Origin: Ariolimax columbianus
Lineage: Eukaryota; Mollusca; Gastropoda; Stylommatophora; Arionidae
DNA length: 64,000 nt
Direction of reading: 5' to 3'
NCBI GenBank assembly: GCA_036924085.1
Contig: JAVGWX010000004.1
Span: forward strand, 82,727,941 to 82,791,940
In this document: piece by piece, positions 29,885-42,180 of the stretch
How positions within the stretch are numbered: position 1 is the first letter of the stretch
Layout of the letters: the number at the start of each line of letters is the position of its first letter
Notes under the pieces: model-generated
The model's input: only the letters and a program-made list of their open reading frames with translations
Databases searched by the model: none
What the model was told of the DNA's origin: nothing
Program-made: the position numbers and the translations under genes

Positions 29885-32800
29885 GATGGTCAAGATGGCG
29901 CCGGACATGGTCGCAGTCGATTTCCCTCTTGATAAAACGGTGTTTTGTTTGTGTTTTCTATGATAACTCTCGGACTATTAACGTGATTCCTGGATATAAA
30001 TGTGCCGACTTGTGAATTAAGCATACTAATGTGAAAGAAGTGATGCAACGAAGTATATAACAGTGTATTTTTAGTCGTGAAAGGTAGACTAATGTGTACA
30101 GTTTCGATGAGACAAAGCGTGGCCGAAACTTGACCCGGTCAAAGGCTAGTGTCGCTCCGTGCTGTATCCTGACCCAGATAACGAAGCATGAACACTGAAA
30201 CGAAGGAGGTCATCCTGACCCAGTCAAACATACGGTACTTCAGAAAGGAGCTCATCGCGCTTCGATCAGCACACTACGTCCCTTCAAACTCAGATCTACA
30301 TCTGTTGCGTGTGCTGAAAATACACTTAACCGAGGAGGCATCGGAACTCACAAGTATACAATCAAGGCGAAAGACCAGAGGAAAGAGAGGTGGAAGAAGA
30401 ATACACAAACAAATGCACTCAGAAACTGATACCTCAAAGCTCCACCCCAGCGATAAAAGAGAAGGGAAGGGTTACCGAGATAATGAGGCACACGCTGACA
30501 CCATACTGTCTGCATCCGAACCCTTCACTAGCAGTCTTGACAATGTCTTGCCTCTAGAACATGTTGAGTCCGGACGAGAGAGTGGGGAAGATCCTGCGCC
30601 CATCTCCCTCACTATAAACACATTGCGTGACTCACTACATCACTCTACAGATCACACCCTGACTAGCAGCTCGCAACTGGCAGGGCCCCCAAACTGCAGC
30701 AGCGGAACAGGCAGAAAACGATCACGAAAACTACCCATGACGCTTGCAACATGGAATGTCCGCACGCTACTGGACAACACCAAAGCAAACAGACCCGAAC
30801 GACGGACAGCACTGATCGCCAGGGAACTGGCTAGATACAACATCTGCATAGCTGCCCTGAGCGAGACACGACTGGCAGAGGAAGGGCAGATCACAGAAGA
30901 AGGCGCTGGTTATACTTTCTTCTGGAGCGGCCGCAGCAAAGAAGAACGCCGTGAAGCTGGAGTTGGCTTTGCCATCAAGACCAACATGGTCGACAAGCTC
31001 ACAAGCATGCTCAGAGGAATTAATGATCGCCTGATTACACTGCGTCTCCTCCTAATAGGAGGGCGCCATGCAACACTTATCAGTGCATACGCACCCACAA
31101 TGACAAATCCTCAGGAAACAAAAGATAAGTTTTATGAGGACCTTGAGGCGCTCATCGCTGCAGTCCCCAAATCTGACAAACTGGTCATCCTCGGTGATTT
31201 TAACGCTAGGGTTGGCACAGACCATACAGCCTGGGAGGGGGCCATTGGCAGACATGGTATCGGAAAATGCAATAGTAACGGACTGCTCCTTCTGAGGACA
31301 TGTGCCGCAAATGAACTACTCATTACAAACACAGCTTTCCGACTACCTGTCCGAAATAGAACCACATGGATGCAGCCAAGGTCCCGCCACTGGCACCTCA
31401 TTGACTATATTATCATCAGACGTAGGGATCGAGCGGATGCTATGGTAACGAAGAGCATGTGTGGTGCAGAATGTTGGACCGACCATCGACTTGTCATTGC
31501 CAAGCTATACTTCAAGATCCAGCCCAAAATGCGCCCCCAGGGAAAGAAACCACCGAGGAGACTAAATGTGTCTCAGCTGAAATACGAACCCACGAGAGGA
31601 GGCTTCCAGGAAGAGCTTGAGGGTAGACTGTCTGAGCTTCGTTTTGAAAAGAACGACATCGAAAAGAACTGGGCATCATTGAGAAACACACTCTACGATA
31701 CAGCTGTTAAACACATTGGCCCACTCACGCGCAAGCATAAGGACTGGTTTGATGAGAACGATCTAGAAATACAGGGTTTTCTCGATGCAAAACATGAAGC
31801 GCACAGGGAATACTAGAGGGACACACCATCTCCGGCAGCAAAAGCTGCCTTTAATACTGCTCGCAAAGCTGTCCAGACCAGGCTTAGAGAGATGCAAGAC
31901 TCCTGGCTCAGCAAAAGAGCTGACGAAATTGAGATGTTCGCCGAGCGTCATGACACCAAACGGTTTTACGAGGCACTGAAAGCTCTCTACGGCCCGCAGC
32001 CCTCTAGTAATACTCCAGTTCGCAGTGCGGATGTGGTACTGCTAACAGATAAGGTTCAGATTCTAGACAGATAGGCAGACCACTTCTGCAAAATACGAAA
32101 CCGCCCATCGTCCATAAAGGAAGAGGCCATCCGGCGAATGCCGCAGGTGGAACTGAACCTGGCGTTGGATGAAGTCATTACTGAGGAGGAAGTCGACAGG
32201 GTAATCAGTTCACTATCTATAGGAAAAGCTCCAGGAGCTGATGCAATACCAGCAGATGTATATAAGACAGCTGGCCCATCCCTCACCAGAAGGATCACTG
32301 AACTCTTCTGTCACATGTGGGCTGAAGGTAAAATTCCGCAGGAGCTAAAGGACGCCTCAATTGTTCACCTATACAAAAGAAAAGGCAATCGTCAGTAATG
32401 CGACAATCATCGTGGAATATCGCTACTCTCCGTAGCAGGCAAGATCCTAGCGCGCTTACTGCTAAACAGGCTCAACAAATACCTTGAACAAAGCCACCAC
32501 CTCCCAGAAAGCCAATGTTAATTCAGAGCCGGAAGAGGAACAGTGGACATGATTTTTGCCGCTCGCCAAGTACAAGAGAAGTGTCGAGAACAAAATCAGG
32601 CCTTGTACACCACATTTATTGATTTGACAAAGGCATTTGATACAGTTAACAGAGGAGCGCTGTGGATGATAATGTATAAGTTTGGCTGCCCCAACAAGTT
32701 CATGACAATGGTGAAACAGCTACACGAAGGCATGTGTGCTCGTGTACTGGACAGCGGTGCAATCTCTAAAACGTTTCTAGTATCAAACGGAGTAAAACAA

Positions 32801-33995
32801 GGATGTGTACTCACCCCGACTTTGTTCAGCATGATGTTCGCGGCCACGATGACAGACGCCTTCAGATCATTGGAGCTTAGAATACCCATAAAGTACCGCA
32901 CAGATGGCAAGTTACTCAATTCCAGAAGAATGAAGGCCAAAACCAAAGTGGCTGGCGACATAATCAGGGAACTTGTATTTGCTGACGACTGCGCTCTAAT
33001 GAGCAACTCAGAACTGAACATGCAGGTTAGAATGGATCAGTTCTCTGCCGCATGCGAAAATTTTGGCCTGACCATAAATGCAAAAAAAACAGAGTTCATG
33101 TACCAACCAGCACCAGGCATGCCGTACACAAAACCAGAGACTACTGTCAGCGGGCAGACGTTGAATGCCGTAGACAAATTCACATATCTGGGCAGCACGC
33201 TGTCGAGATCTGTCAGCCTAGACGATGAGGTGGCAAGCAGAATAGCAAAGGCCAGCACAGCCTTTGGTAGAATGCGCTCGATGGTCTGGGCACGTCGTGG
33301 CATCAGCGTCAAGACCAAACTCAAAGTCTACCGTGCAACCATCATTCCAACCCTACTATTCGCTTGCGAAAGCTGGACTGTATACTCTGGACATGCAAGG
33401 AGGTTAAACCACTTCCACACAGGTTGCCTGAGGCGAATATTCCACATCCGATGGCAAGATCGTGTCACTGACATCGAGGTTCTCTCGAGGGCTAACATGC
33501 CCACCATCCATGCACTGCTAGAAAAAGCACGACTAGGATGGGCCGGACACCTCGTCCGTATTTCAGACGAGCGGCTCCCAAAGAAGCTTTTCTACGGCGA
33601 GCTGAGAGAGGGATGGTGCGAGAGAGGGCGCCCAAAGAAACGTTTTAAAGATGGTCTGAAGGACTCACTAAAAAGTTGCCAGATAGACATCGACACCTGG
33701 GAATGTCTTGCGAAAAACAGATCTGACTGGAGAAGCGCAGTCAAATCGGGTATAGCTGCCGGTGAAGATGACCGTGTTGTGAAAGCCCAGAACAGACGCG
33801 AGACGCGGAAATCCCGAGCAGCGGGAACACCATCCCCTTCTACAAATCTCGTGTGCCCGATATGTAGCAGATGTTTTCGTGCTCGCATTGGCCTGTTCAG
33901 CCACATGCGCACCCACACCCAACAGGGAAATCTGTGACAAGGATGATGTCGGCGGTCCTCATCGACAACGATGGACAGCTATTATTATTATATAC
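29885..33995 (+). mobile_element. Near-complete APE-type LINE with C-terminal C2H2 finger
   Basis: A leader of about 300 bp (starting near TCAAGATGGCGCC at 29889), one long coding frame at 30188-33937, a short 3' UTR and a TTATTATTATT tail at about 33981. Boundaries are approximate; no target duplication was identified. Confidence 0.7.
30188..33937 (+). pseudogene. LINE polyprotein: endonuclease, reverse transcriptase, C2H2 finger; four in-frame stops
   Basis: A single frame over 1,250 codons. The first ~183 residues are basic and low-complexity. The APE endonuclease follows: TLATWNVRTL (from ~185), ALSETRLAEEG, LGDFNARVG (D at 31196) and WTDHRLVI (D at 31481, H at 31484). RT: FIDLTKAFDTVNR (D at 32621), NGVKQGCVLTPTLFSMMF, LVFADDCALM (both aspartates, 32984 and 32987), FTYLGSTLS and FACESWTVYS. 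It ends with a C2H2 finger, CPICSRCFRARIGLFSHMRT (from 33854). Disablements are stops only: TAG 31814, TAG 32072, TAA 32396 and TAA 32519. I see no frameshift. It copies itself by target-primed reverse transcription. Clade not certain (RTE-like features). Confidence 0.92.
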
Positions 33996-35435
33996 ACGAT
34001 ATTTTGCCGGTTAAAGTATCGTATGTGCGACTACCAATGGCTTTTGAACAGGTTTAATTTTGTATATGCCGTTTGGAGCAAGCCGACTTTCTGCAAAAGG
34101 GGAAGTAGGTTGTTGGGAAAGATTTTTATCGCGCAGATCTGTTTATTTTATTAGTTTAAATGAAAGAACTACGTTTGAATTGAAACAAACAGTTGTGTCG
34201 ATATTGTAAACACAGTATCGATACGTTGTTGTGGTTTCCATGGTTTTCTATCGGAGCGACTAGGCCTAGTGGTCGAGCCCAAATTTTTCCCGAGATTTTC
34301 ATAAATTTTCAACTTCATCTTTTTGAATCTCAAAAACTAACAAACACACAACAAAAACAATAACACCCACCACATGTTCGTTATGCTATTGTGTAACTTA
34401 TACACCAGAAAATCATATTTATTGACAAACAAACATAAAAGTTACAAATTTTGAAAGACGACTACCAAAGCGACTAATTAAGAAAATTAATTAGGTCAAA
34501 TTTTTTTCAAAAATATATTGGAGTGCTAAAGGTTAAAAGATAGTGGCGTTCTATACTTCTCATTACAGAGAAAACGATCATGAATGACGTAAGACAGCCT
34601 AGGGCAGGCACGGCAGTATTTCCTAAAAGTCTCAATAACGTATCAATGCTGATTGCTTGATTGGAAAGGCATGCATTAGATCGATTCTCTAATCAGATCT
34701 ACAGATTCCATCTACGCAATTTTTGATTACGTAATGCACGCATCAACTTGTGTTTGTTACATTTTTACAGTAGGCTGTGAGTAGGTTGTGTTTTTACTCA
34801 GACGAGACGTCGCGGAATTTAAATAAAGTGGTAAAGCAGTTAGAGCATTGGTATTTCCCAGGAAAGTGGTAGAGTTCGTATCGCGCTCATTTTCCCTTGC
34901 AGTCTATCCAGTTTTGCGTGGGTAGTAGTCTTACATTTAAGAAACGAAAGATTTAGTGGACATCGACTGTTTGTCCTATGTTCGAAAATACGGACAAGTC
35001 GCACAATGATATCCCTAACGCTTCGCCTTTGACGACAGTGTCTTTTACGTAATAGATGCAGTTATATTCAGTCTCTCGCCCTTCGACCCAATTCCATGTA
35101 CTGGAATCTGCACATATGCGTTAGTTGTTGCTTAGTAGAATACATAGTGTATCTTTTATCTGACCTACAGAGACAGATAATTTTTCTATCATCGTTGAGC
35201 GTCGTGACCTCAAGCGGATGGTGAGAAAGGGTTTACAGTAAGCGGGTTAACAACTGACACTCTGATGTGTGTTGTGGTTGGATTCTGTTTAAGTGCTTGT
35301 TTAAGTAGCAACAACAATAGTAACAATAACAACAGCAGCAACAACAGCCGCTTTCATAAATTTGTTACAGCTGAAAAAGGTGATGAAAATGTACGCGGGA
35401 GTTTCAAATGAAAACCTTAAAGGTGAAATAGAAAT
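33996..35435. other. No recognisable feature; AT-rich
   Basis: The patch at 34825-34885 (GTGGTAAAGCAGTTAGAGCA..AGAGTTCGTATC) looks weakly tRNA-like and could be a decayed SINE head. (CAA)n-like runs at 35308-35348. Nothing else supported. Confidence 0.4.
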
Positions 35436-35439
35436 GAGA

Positions 35440-35614
35440 AGAAAATCACTGCCGAAGACGGATGTGTCGAACCAAAAGGTGCAAATGTCGCAGTCAAGCT
35501 GTAAACTAGCGACACAGCGCAATCCGGTCTCGGAACTACATCATGCTACTTGCAAGGCCCAGTTCAGGATTTGGTAGCGAGAGATTGAGAACGAACATAG
35601 AAGAAGAAGAAAAT
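35440..35614 (+). repeat. SINE family A, 3' portion
   Basis: GCCGAAGACGGATGTGTCGA, AAGGTGCAAATGTCGCAGTC, GTAAACTAGCGACACAGCGC, GGATTTGGTAGCGAGAGATTG and the tail GAACGAACATAGAAGAAGAAG. Confidence 0.78.
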
Positions 35615-35709
35615 CATGCCTTTGTATTGTAACTTGTTAATATGGTTGCTAAGGATGCCAAGCGCATCCTGCACGTGTCATAGCTTTGCAGACGAACACC
35701 ATGACGTCA

Positions 35710-35850
35710 TAAATGCACTTAAAAGATGGCAACTCCACTATTACCATGTCTAAAGAGGAGCAGAGTTCTAGTTATCCGTTTTTTGAGCAGCGAAGGGATG
35801 AAACCTATAGAAATTCATCGACGAATGAAGGTGATGCATGCGTTTCACTT
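35710..35850 (+). pseudogene. mariner N-terminal relic
   Basis: One frame gives RVLVIRFLSSEGMKPIEIHRRMKV, split as RVLVIRFLSSEGMK and PIEIHRRMKV: the first HTH of mariner transposases. Only about 45 codons remain before it joins a LINE fragment. Confidence 0.7.
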
Positions 35851-35929
35851 ACAGTCAATCGGCGATTTCCATTTACCAGCCGGTTAGCAATCGACTCTGA
35901 GGTCAACTTGGTATGCCAGCCGTCGCCAA

Positions 35930-36396
35930 GAACAGTCTATCACAGAACTCACGACGTTTTGGAACTTCCCACTCCACTCAAACATACATGCTATATAATG
36001 AGGCCAAGACCATAATTCAAACCAACTTCCGGGTAAAATGGGCGGATCATCACCCCAACTTCCGAAAAGAAGACAGCTACTATAACTTAACTAGAAAAGA
36101 GCAAGTCTACATCTTCAGACTGAGAACTGGGCATAACAGACTTAAGGGTCACCTTTACAACAACATGAGGATTGGGACAGATGACAGGTGCCCATGTGGG
36201 GAGCATATCATGACCGTGGAACACATCCTGCAAAGCAGCACGCTCACGTAGGAAAAGAGAGAACAATACTGGCCTCGCGAGACAGATATGAGACAAAAGC
36301 TGTATGGAGACGAAACAGCCTTACAAACATCGGTGTCCTTTGTAAGAGAAACCAGAACCTTGATCTGAGGATGAACGAAGAAGAAGAAGAAACATA
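35930..36396 (+). pseudogene. LINE ORF2 C-terminal fragment with 3' end
   Basis: The open frame reads EAKTIIQTNFRVKWADHHPN, RKEDSYYNLTRKEQVYIFRL, RTGHNRLKGHLYNNMRIGTD and the knuckle CPCGEHIMTVEHILQSS, with the last cysteine lost. The 3' part LQTSVSFVRETRTLDL is followed by the tail GGATGAACGAAGAAGAAGAAG. It runs straight into a CATA microsatellite. Confidence 0.83.
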
Positions 36397-36474
36397 CATA
36401 CATACATACATATATACATACATACATACATATATACATACATACATACATACATACATACATAAATACATACA

Positions 36475-36508
<34 letters not shown>

Positions 36509-36605
36509 CATACATACAGACATACATACATGCATACACATAAACACACATGTACACACACACATACATACACACACACACACGCACACATACATACATA
36601 AGAGT
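36393..36605. repeat. (CATA)n microsatellite
   Basis: Mostly CATA/TACA with a CACA-rich 3' part at 36535-36590. It begins at the GAA tail of the LINE 3' end. Confidence 0.97.
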
Positions 36606-36639
36606 ATAGAGTAATTAGGGTCAAAAGAAAAACACTGAT

Positions 36640-37435
36640 CAAGTCCTTCATCTCACGCCAGGAAAAGGTGAAATATATTGCTCAAGACTCCCATCTGAAA
36701 GGTGAAAAATACTGATCAAGTCCCCCATCTCAAGTCGGGGTCAGGTCAAACATACTGATCAAGTCCCCCATCTCAAGTCGGGGTCAGGTCAAACATACTG
36801 ATCAAGTCCCCCATCTCAAGTCGGGGTCAGGGCAAACATACTGATCAAGTCCCCCATCTCAAGTCGTGGTCAGGTCAAACATACTGATCAAGTTCCCCAT
36901 CTCAAATCGGGGTCAGGTCAAACATACTGATCAAGTCCCCCATCTCAAGTCGGGGTCAGGTCAAACATACTGATCAAGTCCCCCATCTCAAATCGGGGTC
37001 AGGTCAAACATACTGATCAAGTCCCCCATCTCACCACAGTGTCAGGTCAAACATACTGATCAAGTCCCCCATCTCGTCGGGGTCAGGTCAAACATACTGA
37101 TCAAGTCCCCCATCTCAAGTCGGGGTCAGGTCAAACATACTGATCAAGTCCCCCATCTCACCTCAGTGCCAGGGCAAACATACTGATCAAGTCTCCCATC
37201 TCACCTCAGTGTCAGGGCAAACATACTGATCAAGTCCCCCATCTCAAGTCGGGGTCAGGTCAAACATACTGATCAAGTCCCCCATCTCAAGTCGGGGTCA
37301 GGTCAAACATACTGATCAAGTCCCCCATCTCACCTCAGGGTCAGGTGAACCATGTTGATCAAGTCCCCCATCTCACCTCAGGGTCAGGTGAACCATGTTG
37401 ATCAAGGTGAAGCATATTGGTAAAAACCCCCATCT
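36640..37435. repeat. 43-bp satellite
   Basis: About 18 units of AAACATACTGATCAAGTCCC + CCATCTCAAGTCGGGGTCAGGTC, with CACCTCAGTGTC variants. The unit resembles the 5' end of repeat family D (compare 29115-29175), so it probably arose by amplification of that end. Confidence 0.95.
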
Positions 37436-37659
37436 GACATCCTCGTTCGTGCTCATATAATATGGATGTTTCACCGCTGGCCAACTCTGTAATCTACACA
37501 GTGATTAACTTTCTGAGGAGTCCTGCATTGCAGTACAGCCATGGTGAAATAGGTACCCCTTCTAGAGTACGGCCAGGGATATAAGAACAGCTGCCTATTA
37601 CCCGTGCTTCCAAAGAAACGTCGTGAATAGCGAACTTGGCTCATTACGAGTAGCTTAGA

Positions 37660-37900
37660 ACAAGAAGAAGTAAAATAACAACAAGAACAAGAGGAAGTAA
37701 AATAACAACAAGAAGAAGAACAAGAGGAAGAAGAAAGGAAGAACAAGAAGAAAACAAGATGACGAACAAGAGGAAGAACAAGAAGAAGAAGAAAAAGGAG
37801 AAGAAGAACAAAAGGACGAACATGAATAAGAACAAAACGTAGAACACGAGGAAAAACAAGAAGAAGAACAAGAAGAATAATGATAATAACAATAAGAAAA
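37660..37900. repeat. Polypurine (GAA/AAC) tract
   Basis: About 240 bp of AAGAAGAACAAGAGGAAG-type sequence, almost without pyrimidines other than C. Candidate triplex-forming region. Confidence 0.9.
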
Positions 37901-37949
37901 ACATATGTTACGTTGTATTGATATCCATTAACCTTAGTTGAAAGTCTGA

Positions 37950-38500
37950 TTAGCGTAATGGCAGAGCACTCACCTTTTGCGGCACAGATATGGCACTCAA
38001 TTTCTGCTTTCGGCAGGTTTCAATTTCCTCATCTGTAATATGATCATTTGAAAATGGGTACATGACCTACAGTTCGGGAAGGAGAGGCAGCTAGGAAGGG
38101 AATTGGCCACCACACATTACACATACTGTGACTTTTTACAATGAAGTTTCTAACACTTTATCCCCAAACGGAATGTGTTTTCTATGCGACTGATTTGACC
38201 TGCTGTCGCTGTGGTCGTAAGGTAAGGCATTCGCCAATCGAAGGGGTGAAAGAAAACAGCGTATGTTCGATCCCCGCAAGTTTAAAAGGAGGTAGGACCA
38301 GAGTGCCTGCATCCTGAATTACCTCCACTTGTCTTGTCTCATGTCTTGCGACTACTCCAAGGTAGCTCGGGACCAGAGAGTGAGGTTGATGACCAGCACA
38401 GCCCTTCCTCACTATAATCCAAATACAGCGCAAGTTACATCCTCAAGACAAAGCCGTCTTTTGGTGTCGCCATCATTACTTGCGATGGACAACTAACCTT
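37950..38500 (+). repeat. tRNA-derived SINE, family E, with preceding tRNA-like partial copy
   Basis: The clear copy is 38205-38500: GGTAAGGCATTCGCCAATC, B box TGTTCGATCCCC, GGACCAGAGTGCCTGCATCC, TAGCTCGGGACCAGAGAGTG. A second head-like piece (GTAATGGCAGAGCACTCACC) lies at 37955-38030. Confidence 0.68.
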
Positions 38501-38552
38501 TTCTTTATGTTTCAGCTATAGTTATTTTTTAAATTCTCTGCACCAATAAATT

Positions 38553-38600
38553 TCCCCCCCCCCCCCCCCACACCGCCCACCCACACCACAAATGTATAAA
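38553..38600. repeat. Poly-C tract
   Basis: About 18 consecutive C, then CACACCGCCCACCC. Possible i-motif/G-quadruplex region. Confidence 0.85.
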
Positions 38601-38707
38601 AAGTACAGAAAAGACGATCAGGTTAAATATCAGGGGTGTCACATGCAAGTTGGACCTCACAAGATTGGTACAACTGACAGAGTGGGCCCACGATATTGGA
38701 AACAATG

Positions 38708-40795
38708 CCTCCTACTCAATTCACAGTCAGCCTTTAGGAAAAACCGAAACACAGAAGATCAACTAGTGTACCTAACCCAAGATATAGAAAATGCATTCCA
38801 ATGTAAGGAAAAAGTACTTGTGGATATGGCAAAAGCTTTTGACAAGGTATGGAGAGTAGGACACCTCCTAAAACTATTAAACAACAAAATAGAAGGGAGA
38901 ATGTTCAGCTGGATACAAGACTTCCTCCGATACAGAACAGCAAGATGCAAATTAGATAGATCACTGAGCCATAAAACAACTCTCCAACACGGTGTACCCC
39001 AGGGAGGAGTCATCTCTCCTACCCTCTTTATCCTGTTCATAAACGACATAGCGGGAAAATTCCCAAAGAAAGTATCCAGTGCCCTACACACTGACGACTT
39101 CGCAATGTGGAGTGCTGCAGCAAAACTACCAACAGCTGAAAATAGAATGCAGACAGCACTGGACACTGTTGGAAAATGGGTTACAGATTGTGGATTGCAG
39201 ATTAAACATCTCAAAGACAGTTACAACATGCTTCTCACTGTCCAACACCAAGGAAGTAACAAAACTTAATCTAAATGGCAAAGAGCCTGTACAAGAAAAT
39301 ACCCCAGTATATCTCAGAGTTAAAATGAACAAGAGACTCACATGAAGGGAACACATACAGGAGATAGAACAAAAAGCAACCAGAAAACTATCCCTCATGA
39401 AGAAGCTGGCCGGAACAAGCTGGGGTGAAAATAGCAACATCCTCAAAAATGTATACACTGGCACAGTCAGGCCAGTACTTGAATACAGCATGACAGCCTG
39501 GACCAGAGCATCAAAAATAAACATGGAACGCCTAACCAAAATTCAAAATTCAGGCTTAAGGATAATAACAAGAGGAATGAAGACTACACCAACCAGCAAA
39601 TGAAAACATACACAAAAATAAGACCCCTAAATACTAGACGAAAGGAAAGAGTGCTGAACCATAGTGAAAAGATTCTACGCATGCCTGATCATCCCATACA
39701 TATCAAACTAAAACACCCAGTTAAAAATAGACTAACGAGAACCAGCTTCATTCATATATCAAACCACCTACACCAAAAATATGGAGAACTAATTCTCAAC
39801 CAACCTACAGAAATAGAAATGCAAATTAACTATGAAGAGCCAAGCTGCAACATAAACAACATCTAAATAAGTACAGAGATCCCAGGAATAAGAAGAAAAG
39901 ACCAACACAGTGTCCACGAGCTGAACATTTTAGCACAAACAATGATTAAGGAGAAATATAATACCAAGGAATGGACACAGGTGTACACAGATAGTTCAGC
40001 AGAGGGAGCAGGCCAGAACGGGGGAAGATGCATATTCATAAGACACAAAAGAGGAAATATAACAGAAGAGTCCCTCCAAACAGGAAAGTTGACACAAACC
40101 TCAGAGCAGAATCGATGGCCCTACTGCGAGCACTGAGAATTCTTCAAACAGAAAGGGAACCTCCAACAAAAATAGCAGTATTCACGGACTGCAGAGAACT
40201 ATTAGAGACAATACAAAAAGCAAACAACGAACCACTGTTATCGGAGATCAGATCAGAACTGGAAAAACTCCAGAGATCCTCAACAATAGCGCTCCAGTGG
40301 CTACCCTCCCGTTGCGCAATCACGGGAAACGAGAGAGCTGATGCTCGGCAAAAGATGGCAGCAAAAAGGCACAATTTAATCATCGAGTACCATACAAAGA
40401 AATCAAGAACGTCATCAGAAATCAGTATATACACCAATGGAGAGAAGACAAAAGCATAAGCAGTACACCAGACCCAATTCACCAACTCAAAAGAAATCAA
40501 CAAACCACCTTATTTTTCCCGAGAACTGGACACTGCAGACTACTAGAACATCTGTACCGATCTCACACACCGATGAGTGCCCATGTGGAACAGGATGCCA
40601 GAACCCTGAGCATGTTCTATAAGAATGCCCAATCTATAGGGAAATTAGATGCCAGACCTGGCCAGAGAGTGCAGAGCTGAGACAAAAGCTGTGGGGCAGC
40701 CGCTCCGTCCTGGTGAAGACTACAGACTTCATCATAGTGACGAGCCTGCAGATATAGCATGCCCAAAAGATCCTGAACGTAAAGAAGAAAGAAGG
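38708..40795 (+). pseudogene. RNase H-type LINE, copy 1 (5'-truncated)
   Basis: Homologous to 50065-52130. RT: AFRKNRNTEDQLVYLTQDIE, DMAKAFDKVWR, HGVPQGGVISPTLFILFIND and LHTDDFAMWSA (TDD in place of ADD). A frameshift at about 39205 (an extra A) is followed by LSLMKKLAGTSWGENSNILK and the ATGA stop/start overlap at 39600-39603. The RNase H region (YTDSSAEGAG, FTDCRELLETI, GNERADA) is spread over several frames. The knuckle CPCGTGCQNPEHVL is followed by a stop. TAA at 39864-39866 is shared with copy 2. Ends GATCCTGAACGTAAAGAAG. Confidence 0.88.
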
Positions 40796-40924
40796 GAAAC
40801 AATGCAACTCAAACCGACACATGCAAGCATCTTTACAATGGGAGGTACGTTCCGATGTGATCAAAAAGACACGGTCACAGGTTCAAAGAGGGCCAACCTT
40901 CGCCAGCAAAACCAGGTAAGCCGT

Positions 40925-41105
40925 TAACGAACTACATCTAACTTAGTTTACGGCTTTTGTCGGTATTGTCGTGTTTGCGAACTAAATCTAACTTAGTTTA
41001 CGGCTTTTGTCCGTATTGTTCGTGTAAGTCTAGTCCTAGATTTTAACGAACTACATCTTTGTCTACGGCTTTTGTTGGTATTGTTCATGTTAGTCTAGTC
41101 CCAGG
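40925..41105. repeat. ~50-65-bp tandem repeat, three units
   Basis: AACTACATCTAACTTAGTTTACGGCTTTTG..GGTATTGT three times, the last shortened. Confidence 0.85.
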
Positions 41106-41214
41106 TAAAGAGATTCAGGTAGAAACGTTGATTAACATTTGTTGTTGTTATCACTAAAAAAAGTTTACTTAATTAAAGAGCCATTCACAAAACAAAAAAA
41201 AGTCCATACAATTC

Positions 41215-41305
41215 TGACTGGTTTTCCACACGTTTTCCAAACATGTTTTCCACACATGTTCTCCACACATGTTCTCCACACATGTTTTCCACACATATTT
41301 TCCCC
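41215..41305. repeat. 13-bp minisatellite
   Basis: About six units of TTTTCCACACATG / TTCTCCACACATG. Confidence 0.92.
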
Positions 41306-41478
41306 ATGTCCATCCTTATCCACTTTTGAATGACTCCCTCCCTCTTTGATGGCGTCACCGTCAGATGCCATTGATTAAACAAATAAGGTGCACACGTTGT
41401 AACCCATTGCCTATACGTAATAAGTAGTTTAGTTCCAGGCTAAACATCTTTTTACAAAAAACGGGACTGTGTGGCCAT

Positions 41479-41713
41479 TTTTTTTCGTTCGTCTTATTTC
41501 TTTAATCCACAAGGTGGTGTAAGTTGCACTGTGGTTATTATTTTGCGCCTGTCGGCCTAGTGCATCCGACTTCAGCATGCATTTTATGTAAGCGTCTGCA
41601 TTTTCTAAGGGTTTGCTTCCCGGGGGTAAAGGCTGGTGCTGTGATAAGGGTTCGAACCCAGCACCTTTAAGTTGTGAGCCGTGCCACTTTACCTCTAGAC
41701 CACGCCGTTCATT
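41479..41713 (-). repeat. tRNA-derived SINE, first insertion, 13-bp target duplication
   Basis: Direct repeat ACTGTGTGGCCAT at 41466-41478 and 41714-41726. Minus strand: A-box region GGCGTGGTCTAGAGGT, B box GGGTTCGAACCC, core TGCTGAAGTCGGATGCACTA and end AGACGAACGAAAAAAAA. The empty site is visible at 19982-19994. Confidence 0.92.
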
Positions 41714-41919
41714 ACTGTGTGGCCATAACAACAGGTCTCGGTTAAATGGTTAGCAGAGTGGCTTAGATGGCGCCTGACAGGCTGCGGGTCTACCTTGCTC
41801 TAATTTACTCTTCCACCTCCACCAATCTCAAAAATAGGCGATCGTATATTTCATAGGCTAACAGATGCTGGAATTGACCTGGCAAGTCACCTGTGGATTT
41901 TCACCTGCCAAAACAATAT

Positions 41920-42180
41920 TTTTTTTTTTTTTTTTTTTTTTGCGTTCGCCTTATTTTTCTATTCCCCAAGGCGGTGTGCGTTGCACTGTGGTTTTTATTT
42001 TGCGCCTGTTGGCCCAGTGCATCCGACTTCAGCACGCATTTTATGTAAGGGTCTGCTTCCTCCTGCATTTTCTAAGGGTTTGCTTCCCCGGGGTAACGGC
42101 CGGTGCTGTGATGAGGATCGAACCCAGCACCTTCTGGTTGTGAGCCGTGCCACTTAACCACTAGGCCACGCCGTCCCCCC
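41920..42180 (-). repeat. tRNA-derived SINE, second insertion, poly(A) tail and 11-bp target duplication
   Basis: Direct repeat CAAAACAATAT at 41909-41919 and 42181-42191. Minus strand: GGCGTGGCCTAGTGGTTAAG (A box TGGCCTAGTGG), B box GGTTCGATCC, core TGCTGAAGTCGGATGCACTG, end AAGGCGAACGC followed by about 22 A. Confidence 0.94.

Noticed and set aside
36155..36651. ORFs rich in MYVC or YIHT
   Set aside because: Generated by the CATA microsatellite, continuing out of LINE text.
36640..37435. Regularly spaced repeats resembling a CRISPR array
   Set aside because: Units are contiguous with no unique spacers and the genome is eukaryotic; it is a satellite.
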